Notes under the pieces: model-generated | The model's database searches: none | The model's input: the letters and a program-made list of their open reading frames with translations, nothing else | What the model was told of the DNA's origin: nothing | Part shown: in pieces, positions 8,261 to 16,533 of the stretch | Layout of the letters: each line of letters starts with the position of its first letter | How positions within the stretch are numbered: position 1 is the stretch's first letter | Made by a program: the position numbers and the translations under genes | Assembly (NCBI RefSeq): GCF_947496855.1 | Contig: NZ_CANMED010000005.1 | Coordinates: forward strand, 186,001-250,000 | Direction of reading: 5' to 3' | Source: an uncultured Aquimarina sp. | Lineage (GTDB): Bacteria > Bacteroidota > Bacteroidia > Flavobacteriales > Flavobacteriaceae | Length of the DNA stretch: 64,000 nucleotides

Positions 8261-9295
8261 ATGATTATAAGTAAAAAACCTTTACTAGAATTCACTAAAA
8301 AGGGTATTTACTGTGCTGAAGCCGATGTATTTCTAGATCCCTGGAAACCTGTAGACAAAGCTATTATTACTCACGGACATTCGGATCATAGTCGATGGGG
8401 GCATAAACAATATATTACCCATCACACCAATATTCCAATCATTAAACATCGATTAGGAGACATCAAAGTTATTGGAAAAAAGTATGGAGAGGTATTCGTA
8501 ATAAATAATGTGAAATTTAGTTTTCATCCTGCTGGACATATCATCGGGAGCTCACAAATAAGAGTTGAACATAAAGGAGAAGTCTGGGTCTTCACTGGAG
8601 ATTACAAAATAGAAGATGATGGCGTTTCCGTTCCCTTTGAACCCATAAAATGTAATACATTTATTACAGAATGTACTTTTGGATTACCAGCGTTTAAATG
8701 GATTCCTCAGAAAGAGGTTTTCGAAAATATTAACCAATGGTGGGTAGAAAATAAAGATGAAGGTAAAACCTCTATCCTCTTCGGATATTCTCTCGGAAAA
8801 GCACAAAGATTATTAAAAAATCTAAACCCTGAGATTGGTAAGATTTATACACACGGTGCTATCGAGAATATGACAAATGTTATACGGCCAATGATAGATT
8901 TTCCAGAAACTACCTTAATCACAAAAGAAACTAAAAAAGAAGAGCTTCTAGGAAATATAGTTCTAGCCCCTCCAAGTACACATGGCGGTACTTGGATAAG
9001 GAAAATGGTTCCTTATGTAACAGCATCAGCTAGCGGATGGATGACGTTTAGAGGTGCTCGCCGAAGAAGAGCTATTGATAAAGGATTTGTGCTTTCGGAT
9101 CATTGTGATTGGGATGGATTATTAACTGCTGTAAAAGAAACTGGAGCTACCAAAATTATAAGCACTCATGGATATACCGAAATATTCTCTAAATATCTTC
9201 GAGAAATTGGTTATGACGCTCGAACAGAGAAAACTCAATATGAAGGAGAGCTCGCTGAAATGGAATCTAAAAAAGAAAGTGAGGTAGTTGAATGA
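8261..9295 (+). CDS. Ligase-associated metallo-beta-lactamase exonuclease
   Basis: The 344-residue protein has the MBL/beta-CASP metal-binding motif HGHSDH (residues 38-43), a GDYK block near residue 108 (FTGDYKIEDDG) and the C-terminal LSDHCDWDG block. These are typical of SNM1/CPSF-73-like nucleic acid hydrolases. It is the first gene of the four-gene ligase-associated DNA damage cassette: MBL, ATP-dependent ligase, Lhr-type helicase, metallophosphoesterase. The stop codon overlaps the start of the ligase gene by 4 nt (ATGA), so the two are probably translationally coupled. Family knowledge suggests DNA end processing; the exact polarity is not decidable here. Confidence 0.92.
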   Translation: MIISKKPLLEFTKKGIYCAEADVFLDPWKPVDKAIITHGHSDHSRWGHKQYITHHTNIPIIKHRLGDIKVIGKKYGEVFVINNVKFSFHPAGHIIGSSQIRVEHKGEVWVFTGDYKIEDDGVSVPFEPIKCNTFITECTFGLPAFKWIPQKEVFENINQWWVENKDEGKTSILFGYSLGKAQRLLKNLNPEIGKIYTHGAIENMTNVIRPMIDFPETTLITKETKKEELLGNIVLAPPSTHGGTWIRKMVPYVTASASGWMTFRGARRRRAIDKGFVLSDHCDWDGLLTAVKETGATKIISTHGYTEIFSKYLREIGYDARTEKTQYEGELAEMESKKESEVVE

Positions 9296-10920
9296 AGCAA
9301 TTTGCAAATCTTGTCAAAACTTTAGATAGTACCAACAAAACCACCTTAAAAGTCAATGCTTTAGCATCCTATTTTGAACAAGCACCAGAAGACGATAAAG
9401 TTTGGACTATTGCTATACTCTCACATCGTAGACCTCCAAGACCTGTAAATACAACTTTGCTAAGAACATGGGCTTCCGAATTAGCAAATATCCCGCTTTG
9501 GTTATTTGAAGAATCATATCATATTGTAGGAGATCTGGCAGAAACTATAGCGTTAGTAATTCCTGCATCAAAAGAAAGTTCTACAAAGACACTTACACAA
9601 TTTCTAGAAGAGATGATCGCTCTTAAGAGGCAATCCGAAGAAGAAAAAAAGACATATTTGCTAAAAAACTGGAAAGTACTTAACTATTATGAACGCTTTG
9701 TATTCACCAAACTAATTACTGGTGGATTCCGGATTGGCGTAAGTCAAAAATTAATGACTCGTGCTTTATCTAAAGCCACACAAATTGATGAAGATATTTT
9801 AGCCTATAAATTAATGGGGAACTGGGATCCTAATACCATTTCATTTCAGGATTTAATTTTAGAAGAAAAAGAATCTGACTTTCTATCAAAACCATACCCC
9901 TTCTACCTTGCCTATGCAGTAGAAAATGAAGTTTCGAACTTAGGGGATGTAGACGATTGGTACGCCGAACATAAATGGGACGGTATTAGAGCACAAGTTA
10001 TTATACGAAACAATGAACTATTTACTTGGAGTCGTGGCGAAGAATTGGTAACGGACAAATATCCTGAATTTCAGAAGTTTTTAAATATCATACCCAACGG
10101 AACTGTATTAGATGGTGAAATCTTACCTTTCCCTAAAGGAGAAATTGGAACTTTTAATGATTTACAAACTAGAATTGGTAGAAAAACAGTTTCTAAAAAT
10201 TTACTCGAAAAAACTCCTGTAATCTTAAAAGCATATGATCTTTTAGAATGGAAAGGAAAAGATATTAGAAAACTTCCTTTTTCCGAGCGTCGAGAATTAT
10301 TAGAAAAACTGTTTAGGGGCACTTTTCATTCTGGATTTAATCCAGAATCCAAGATACCGATGCATCTTTCAGAAAAAATGATATTCACTTCTTGGGAGGA
10401 TGTAGCCAAAGAACGTGAACGATCTCGAGAGCTACATTCTGAAGGTTTAATGCTAAAAAGAAAAGATTCTCCTTATTTAGTTGGTCGTAAAAAAGGAGAT
10501 TGGTGGAAATGGAAAGTAGATCCCTTAACTATAGATGCAGTGCTAACCTATGCAATGCGCGGACACGGTCGTAGGTCAAATCTTTTTACAGATTATACTT
10601 TTGCCCTTTGGAATGAAGAAAAAACAGAGTTAGTCACTTTTGCGAAGGCTTATTCTGGCCTCACCGATGCCGAATTCAGAAAAACAGATAAGTTTATAAA
10701 AGCAAACACTTTAGAACGTTTTGGCCCCGTAAGAAGTGTAACTCCCGAGTTAGTTTTTGAAATTGCTTTTGAAGGAATCGCACTATCTAAAAGACATAAA
10801 AGTGGTATTGCTACTCGTTTTCCAAGAATTCTGAGATGGCGACAGGATAAAAAAATAGAAGAAGCGAATACTTTAGAGGACTTAAAAGCTTTAATTCCTA
10901 ATTTAAAGAAAGGATCATGA
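9292..10920 (+). CDS. ATP-dependent DNA ligase of the ligase-associated repair cassette
   Basis: The 542-residue protein has an N-terminal helical DNA-binding domain (about 1-200). The nucleotidyltransferase domain follows, with motif I KWDGIR and adenylated Lys228, motif III-like VLDGEILPF, motif IV EGLMLKR and motif V WWKWKVD. The C-terminal OB-fold runs to residue 542. It seals DNA nicks with ATP, in addition to the essential NAD-dependent LigA expected elsewhere in the genome. It overlaps both neighbours by 4 nt. The cassette context (with Lhr-type helicase, MBL and MPE nucleases) points to DNA repair rather than replication. Confidence 0.95.
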   Translation: MKQFANLVKTLDSTNKTTLKVNALASYFEQAPEDDKVWTIAILSHRRPPRPVNTTLLRTWASELANIPLWLFEESYHIVGDLAETIALVIPASKESSTKTLTQFLEEMIALKRQSEEEKKTYLLKNWKVLNYYERFVFTKLITGGFRIGVSQKLMTRALSKATQIDEDILAYKLMGNWDPNTISFQDLILEEKESDFLSKPYPFYLAYAVENEVSNLGDVDDWYAEHKWDGIRAQVIIRNNELFTWSRGEELVTDKYPEFQKFLNIIPNGTVLDGEILPFPKGEIGTFNDLQTRIGRKTVSKNLLEKTPVILKAYDLLEWKGKDIRKLPFSERRELLEKLFRGTFHSGFNPESKIPMHLSEKMIFTSWEDVAKERERSRELHSEGLMLKRKDSPYLVGRKKGDWWKWKVDPLTIDAVLTYAMRGHGRRSNLFTDYTFALWNEEKTELVTFAKAYSGLTDAEFRKTDKFIKANTLERFGPVRSVTPELVFEIAFEGIALSKRHKSGIATRFPRILRWRQDKKIEEANTLEDLKALIPNLKKGS

Positions 10921-13385
10921 CGCAAAAAGAACTCTTCAATATTGCAGAATCCTGGTTTCAAGAACAAAATTGGAAATCCTTTCCGTTTCAGAAACAAAGT
11001 TGGAAAGCATTTCTGCAAGGAAAACATGGATTGTTAAATGCTCCAACAGGAAGCGGAAAAACATATGCGCTTTGGATTCCTATAGTTTTAAACTACATAA
11101 AAAGTAATCCCGATTATCAAACTAAACATAAAAAAGGACTTAAAGCCATTTGGATCACACCATTACGTGCATTATCTCAAGAAATCAAACAAGCAACAGA
11201 AAGATTTGCTGAAAATTTAGGCACACAATTAACTGTTGGAATCAGAACAGGTGATACTTCTCAAAAAGAACGAGCGGCACAAAAGAGATCCATGCCGGAT
11301 TTGTTAATTACTACACCTGAGAGTTTACAACTACTTTTAGCATCAAAGGGATATGACAAAACCTTTAAAGACTGTACCGCTGTTATTATTGATGAATGGC
11401 ATGAATTGTTAGGAACCAAAAGAGGTGTCCAAATTGAATTGGCATTATCAAGACTAAAAACAATTTCTGAAAATCTTAGAATTTGGGGAATTTCCGCAAC
11501 TATTGGTAATCTAGAACAAGCTCGTGAAGTGCTGTTAGGACATCGATCAGATGCTTTAGAGAACTCCATATTAATTAAAGCAAATATCAAAAAGAAAATT
11601 AAGGTAAAAAGTATCATCCCTAAAGAAATGGAAACTTTTCCCTGGCGGGGACACTTAGGAATTCATTTATTAGATGAAGTTATACCTATTATCAAAAGAA
11701 GTAAAACCACCTTACTTTTCACAAATACACGGAGTCAATGCGAAATCTGGTTTCAGAAAATACTACAAAAATATCCAGAATTTGCCGGAGAAATGGCCAT
11801 GCATCATGGGAGTATCAACAAAGAAACACGTCTTTGGGTGGAGCAAGCTATTCGCAATGAATCCTTAAAAGCAGTGGTATGTACTTCAAGTTTGGATCTT
11901 GGTGTTGATTTTGCTCCGGTAGAAACGATCATCCAGATCGGAGGGCCTAAAGGAGTGGCTCGATTTTTACAACGAGCAGGTCGTAGCGGACATCAACCTG
12001 GTAAAACGAGTGTAATTTATTTTTTGCCAACACACGCCATTGAATTAATTGAAGCTTCTGCTTTACAACAGGCTGTAAAGCATAATACAGTCGAAGATCG
12101 TATTCCATACCTTAACAGTTATGATGTGCTCATTCAATACCTTACTACACTTGCTGTTTCTGATGGATTTTATCCAGCAACTATTTATAAAGAAATCAAA
12201 AGTACATTTTGTTATCAGGCTATTTCTGAAGATGATTGGAGATGGATACTAAATTTTATAACCATAGGTAGTCAAAGCTTGCAAAGCTATGATGAGTATA
12301 AAAAAGTAGAAATCCTTGAAAATGGTTTATTCAAAGTAAATAATAGAGGTATCGCTATGAGACATCGTCTACAGATCGGAACCATTGTTAGTGATGCAGT
12401 TTTAACCGTTAAATATATTAAAGGAGGATATATAGGGAGTATTGAAGAATGGTTTATCTCTAAACTCAATCCGGGAGATATCTTTACCTTTGCAGGAAGA
12501 AATTTAGAACTAATACGCATCAAAGAAATGCAGGTTTTAGTCAGAAAATCTTCCAAAAAGACTTCAAAAGTGCCTAGTTGGATGGGCGGTAGATTGACGC
12601 TAACATCACAAATGTCTGAAATGCTTCGTGATGAATTGTATAAAGCCTCTTCTAGTGACATAGCAACTAAATCAACAGAATTAAAGGCACTTTCGCATAT
12701 ATTCGAGAAACAACAGGAAGAAAGTATCATTCCGGGATCTGATGAATTTCTGATCGAAACGTTTAAAACGCGAGAAGGATACCACGCTATCTTTTACCCT
12801 TTTGAAGGTAGATTCGTTCACGAAGCCTTAGGAAGTTTATTAGCCTATAGAATCAGCCTCCTATTTCCTATTTCTTTTTCTATAGCATTTAATGATTATG
12901 GTTTTGAATTACTATCAAATCAAGAAATTGATATGCAACAGGTAATTGATAACGATCTTTTTGCTACCGATCATATGCATAATGATCTTCAAAAAAGTCT
13001 GAATGCTACAGAAATGGCAAGACGTAAATTTAGAGATATCGCAGTAATATCAGGAATGGTGTTTACCGGATATCCAGATAAAATGCTAAAAAGCAAACAT
13101 CTACAATCCAGCTCACAACTACTATTCAATGTATTTAGAGATTACGAACCTGAAAACCTGTTATATCAACAAGCTTTTATTGAAACCTTCGAACATCAAT
13201 TAGAAGAAGGAAGATTACAAAAAGCCTTAGAAAGAATTGAGCAGCAATCCATTATATGGAAACCTTGTAAAAAAGCTACTCCTTTTTCATTTCCTATTAT
13301 TACAGATCGATTACGAGAAAAATTATCAAGCGAAAAACTTGAAGATCGTATTAAAAAGATGGTAGCTTTGTTATCTAAAAAATAG
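10917..13385 (+). CDS. Ligase-associated DEXH helicase, Lhr-Core type
   Basis: The 822-residue superfamily 2 helicase has Walker A APTGSGKT (42-49), motif II DEWH (159-162), motif III SAT in GISATIG, and motif VI FLQRAGRSGHQPG near residue 350. A winged-helix and Lhr-Core C-terminal region completes it. The length fits Lhr-Core, not the roughly 1500-residue full Lhr. It is an ATP-driven 3'-5' DNA translocase by family knowledge. It overlaps the ligase by 4 nt and is followed after 7 nt by the phosphoesterase, so all four cassette genes form one transcription unit. Confidence 0.95.
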   Translation: MTQKELFNIAESWFQEQNWKSFPFQKQSWKAFLQGKHGLLNAPTGSGKTYALWIPIVLNYIKSNPDYQTKHKKGLKAIWITPLRALSQEIKQATERFAENLGTQLTVGIRTGDTSQKERAAQKRSMPDLLITTPESLQLLLASKGYDKTFKDCTAVIIDEWHELLGTKRGVQIELALSRLKTISENLRIWGISATIGNLEQAREVLLGHRSDALENSILIKANIKKKIKVKSIIPKEMETFPWRGHLGIHLLDEVIPIIKRSKTTLLFTNTRSQCEIWFQKILQKYPEFAGEMAMHHGSINKETRLWVEQAIRNESLKAVVCTSSLDLGVDFAPVETIIQIGGPKGVARFLQRAGRSGHQPGKTSVIYFLPTHAIELIEASALQQAVKHNTVEDRIPYLNSYDVLIQYLTTLAVSDGFYPATIYKEIKSTFCYQAISEDDWRWILNFITIGSQSLQSYDEYKKVEILENGLFKVNNRGIAMRHRLQIGTIVSDAVLTVKYIKGGYIGSIEEWFISKLNPGDIFTFAGRNLELIRIKEMQVLVRKSSKKTSKVPSWMGGRLTLTSQMSEMLRDELYKASSSDIATKSTELKALSHIFEKQQEESIIPGSDEFLIETFKTREGYHAIFYPFEGRFVHEALGSLLAYRISLLFPISFSIAFNDYGFELLSNQEIDMQQVIDNDLFATDHMHNDLQKSLNATEMARRKFRDIAVISGMVFTGYPDKMLKSKHLQSSSQLLFNVFRDYEPENLLYQQAFIETFEHQLEEGRLQKALERIEQQSIIWKPCKKATPFSFPIITDRLREKLSSEKLEDRIKKMVALLSKK

Positions 13386-13388
13386 GAA
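13383..13388 (+). promoter_or_regulatory. Shine-Dalgarno-like site deciding a TTG start
   Basis: A purine-rich AGGAAG (within TAGGAAGTCC) lies 4-5 nt before TTG 13393. A recognisable SD is unusual in this window and supports the TTG as start of the phosphoesterase. Confidence 0.5.
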
Positions 13389-13392
13389 GTCC

Positions 13393-14034
13393 TTGAAATC
13401 AAAAACTATACAAGTACAAAATCAGAGCTTTATTCTACATCCTACTGGTGCAATGTTTTGGAAAGAAAAAAACATGCTTTTGATAGCGGATTTGCATTTA
13501 GGAAAAATATCCCATTTCAGAAAACACGGTAGTGCAGTGCCGCAAGAAGCCATCATAAAAAACTTTGATCAATTAGATACTATATTCAAAGTTTTTAACC
13601 CTTCTAGAATATGTTTTTTAGGAGATCTATTTCATAGTTTTATTAATAATGAATGGATATTATTTTCAGAATGGGTATCTAAAGCAAATGCAGAATTTCT
13701 TTTGATTGTAGGGAATCATGATATTATTTCTCCCCACAAATATGAAGAACTAAGTGTAAAATTAGGGTCAGAATTAATTTTAGATGATTTTCTACTTAGT
13801 CATCATCCTGAAGAAAGAGAGGGGTTTTTCAATTTCTGTGGTCATATCCATCCTGGAGTACTTCTTGGTGGATTGGGCAAACAACGTTTACGCTTACCTT
13901 GTTTTTATCAGAAAAAAAACCAACTCATCCTTCCCGCCTTTGGAGAATTCACTGGTAATCATACACTAGAACCTACAGAAAAAGTTAAAATATATGCTAT
14001 CACAAAAAAGGAAGTTATTTTAGTACATCAATAA
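13393..14034 (+). CDS. pdeM: Ligase-associated metallophosphoesterase PdeM
   Basis: The 213-residue calcineurin-like phosphoesterase shows all metal motifs: DLHLGK (Asp33, His35), GDLFHS, GNHD and CGHIHPG. The N-terminal phrase FILHPTGAMFWKEKNMLLIAD is typical of the PdeM family, and starting at the first ATG (residue 21) would delete part of it, so the TTG start with its upstream AGGAAG is preferred. It acts as a nuclease or phosphodiesterase in the ligase-associated DNA damage cassette. The gene sits 7 nt after the helicase and 9 nt before a PLP enzyme gene. Confidence 0.9.
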   Translation: MKSKTIQVQNQSFILHPTGAMFWKEKNMLLIADLHLGKISHFRKHGSAVPQEAIIKNFDQLDTIFKVFNPSRICFLGDLFHSFINNEWILFSEWVSKANAEFLLIVGNHDIISPHKYEELSVKLGSELILDDFLLSHHPEEREGFFNFCGHIHPGVLLGGLGKQRLRLPCFYQKKNQLILPAFGEFTGNHTLEPTEKVKIYAITKKEVILVHQ

Positions 14035-14043
14035 TAGAGCAGC

Positions 14044-15186
14044 ATGCAAAACCAAAAACACCTTTTTGATCTATCGGAAGAAATCACCTATCTCAATGGG
14101 GCTTATATGGCTCCGCAATTAAAATCAGTTACTGATATAGGGCTACAATCCGTAAAAAGAAAAGCACGTCCTAATGAAATCTTACCTGAAGATTTCTTCA
14201 ATCAAAAAGAAGTTCTGAAGCAACGCTTCGCAACATTGATTGACGCTCCTGATTATAAAAATACAGCTATAATTCCATCAGTATCCTACGGAATCGCCAA
14301 TGCAGCCAATAATGTTCCTATAAAAAAAGGCGATGAAATCATTTTGGTAGACGAACAATTCCCTAGCAATGTATATATCTGGCAAGAAGTTGCAAAGAAA
14401 AACAATGCTATTATCAAAATTGTTTATCCGCCTAAAAGTTTTGAAAACCGTGGAAAAGTATGGAATCAAAACATTTTAAATGCGATTTCGCAAAATACAG
14501 CAGTAATCTCTTTACCTCACACTCACTGGGCAGATGGAACTTTATTTGATCTAAAAGCTATTCGTGAAAAAACAAAAGTGGTGAATGCAATGTTAGTGAT
14601 TGATGGTACTCAAAGCGTTGGAGCATTACCATTTTCTATTCAAGAAATTAAACCTGATGCGTTAGTTTGTGGTGGATACAAATGGTTATTAGGGCCCTAC
14701 GCTATTGGAATGGCTTATTATAGTGATGCTTTTAACAATGGTACACCAATCGAGCATAATTGGATGAATAGATATAATAGTGAGGACTTTTCTGGACTCA
14801 CCAAATACGAAGATCGATATCAAGAAAAAGCCGCTCGATACTCTGTAGGAGAATCCAGTAATTTTGTACTAACACCAATGATGACAAAAGCCATCGAACA
14901 ATTGATTACATGGCAACCAAAAAACATTCAGGAATATGGAAAAAGTATTTCTAAAAGTACTGTTCAAAAACTCCGAGAATTAGGATGTTTTATCGAAGAT
15001 GATATGTATAGAGCCCATCATTTATTCGGAATCTATCTTCCCGAAAACATAAATTTAGAAAAGTTAAAAACGAAATTTAAAAAAGAACAGATTTTTGTCT
15101 CTTTTAGAGGAAATGCAATGAGAGTTTCTTGCAATGTCTATAACACCGAGGAAGATTTTGAAAAATTATTAAATTGTTTTGAATAG
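14044..15186 (+). CDS. Class V aminotransferase-fold PLP-dependent enzyme
   Basis: The 380-residue protein is a fold type I, class V PLP enzyme. The PLP-pyridine Asp is Asp187 in IDGTQSVGALP, and the Schiff-base lysine is Lys213 in CGGYKWLLGP. The family includes cysteine desulfurases, selenocysteine lyases and kynureninase-like enzymes. The active-site Cys loop that would define a desulfurase is not evident, so the substrate stays open. It follows pdeM by only 9 nt and may be a passenger in the repair operon. No functional link to DNA repair is apparent from the sequence. Confidence 0.88.
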   Translation: MQNQKHLFDLSEEITYLNGAYMAPQLKSVTDIGLQSVKRKARPNEILPEDFFNQKEVLKQRFATLIDAPDYKNTAIIPSVSYGIANAANNVPIKKGDEIILVDEQFPSNVYIWQEVAKKNNAIIKIVYPPKSFENRGKVWNQNILNAISQNTAVISLPHTHWADGTLFDLKAIREKTKVVNAMLVIDGTQSVGALPFSIQEIKPDALVCGGYKWLLGPYAIGMAYYSDAFNNGTPIEHNWMNRYNSEDFSGLTKYEDRYQEKAARYSVGESSNFVLTPMMTKAIEQLITWQPKNIQEYGKSISKSTVQKLRELGCFIEDDMYRAHHLFGIYLPENINLEKLKTKFKKEQIFVSFRGNAMRVSCNVYNTEEDFEKLLNCFE

Positions 15187-15260
15187 CGGTAACTTTTCTT
15201 TCTTTTGAATTAAAATATATGAGTTCATTACGTTAATTTTAAAGGCACAAAAACAATTTC

Positions 15261-16058
15261 ATGAAGAAAATATTAGCACTACTTAACTCCATATCAGTTC
15301 TATTTGTAATTGGTATAAATTATGTTTCTCAGGCGATGCGTTTTAATAATACTACCGTAGGAGAGCTTAGTAATAAGTATGATAACCTGTTTACACCTGC
15401 AAGTTATGCTTTTGCAATATGGATATTGATTTTTTCAGGTCTTATCGCTTATTCAATTTATCAAATCAGAAATGCTTTTTTCAAACCGGAAAAAGCAGAT
15501 CATATACTACAGACAGGATACTGGTTTTTAATTGCTAATGTATTGACTGGCTGTTGGGTCTTAGTATTTACGTATGAATACTTTGGTATATCAGTGCTTA
15601 TAATGTTGGGTATTGTTTTCTCTCTGAGTAGAATTGTTATCAAGACCAAAATGGAACGCTGGGATGCTTCTTTGGGTATAATAGTGTTTGTATGGTGGCC
15701 TATATGTCTATTTATAGGATGGATTTCGGTAGCGACAATAGCTAATTTAGCTATTTATTTAACCAAAATTAATTGGAGTGGATTTGGTTTAAACGACATT
15801 ACCTGGACTATAATTATGGTAATTGTAGCTGTTCTACTTAATTTATTTATGGTTGTTAAAAGAAATATGCGAGAATTTGCATTGGTTGGTGCTTGGGCAT
15901 TAATAGCAATATATGTACGACATAATGGTGATTATAATTCCATTGCTTATACAGCACTTATAGGTGCTATTATATTAGTACTTTCAGCTGGTGTTCATGG
16001 GTTTTTGAACAGAGCCACTAATCCAGGTAAAAAATTGATGGAACGATTTAGATCATAA
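15261..16058 (+). CDS. Tryptophan-rich sensory-like membrane protein (TspO-like)
   Basis: The 265-residue integral membrane protein has about seven hydrophobic segments and many membrane tryptophans. The segment FTPASYAFAIWILIFSGL is the hallmark opening of the proteins annotated as tryptophan-rich sensory proteins in Flavobacteriia. Classical TspO is about 160 residues with five helices, so this longer form is a distant relative at best. The ligand (porphyrin or other) cannot be inferred. It is 74 nt after the PLP enzyme gene and may be transcribed on its own. Confidence 0.7.
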   Translation: MKKILALLNSISVLFVIGINYVSQAMRFNNTTVGELSNKYDNLFTPASYAFAIWILIFSGLIAYSIYQIRNAFFKPEKADHILQTGYWFLIANVLTGCWVLVFTYEYFGISVLIMLGIVFSLSRIVIKTKMERWDASLGIIVFVWWPICLFIGWISVATIANLAIYLTKINWSGFGLNDITWTIIMVIVAVLLNLFMVVKRNMREFALVGAWALIAIYVRHNGDYNSIAYTALIGAIILVLSAGVHGFLNRATNPGKKLMERFRS

Positions 16059-16533
16059 TTTTTTGTAAAGATTCAAACGTGAAAATTTATTATATCCTTT
16101 CTAAATAAACGAATTCTATCAAAGAACTATTCAATTTCACATTATATACAACAGATAATAAAATTCTTGTTTTTAGGAATTTAAAAACAATAAATTAGAA
16201 ATCTCAAATCAACATCCTAAATGTATGTCTAGCACTACTTTTTTTGCTGTAAAAACAATTACTCTTTTTAAGATAATTGATCATTTCAATCTCCCAAAAA
16301 TACAATATCTAAACATCATTAAACAATTCTTTTCATCAACTTCTTCTGTAATTAAAGTAGTTTAATTACACATTTCAAATTTATAAGTCACTATGAATCA
16401 TTTCATAACGACAGCAGCTAGTGTGTGTTCTATAAAATACAACTATGTTCGATCCATTATACAATCTGTCTTTTGGACACGATATCAAGTATCATCATAT
16501 ATTAAATCAAAATTAACTACAACTTCAATTCAA
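16059..16533 (+). other. Long intergenic region before beta-helix gene
   Basis: This AT-rich stretch has no convincing gene. The downstream frame is open from 16393, but those first 47 codons precede a clear signal peptide and lack secretion features, so I treat them as 5' untranslated. No repeat or hairpin stood out. Confidence 0.5.

Noticed and set aside
9122..13402. Several minus-strand frames of 60-150 codons across the repair cassette
   Set aside because: They lie antisense to strongly conserved motifs and show no coding features of their own.
16393..16533. 47-codon N-terminal extension of the beta-helix gene
   Set aside because: It precedes a clear signal peptide at ATG 16534, so it would bury the export signal; treated as untranslated.
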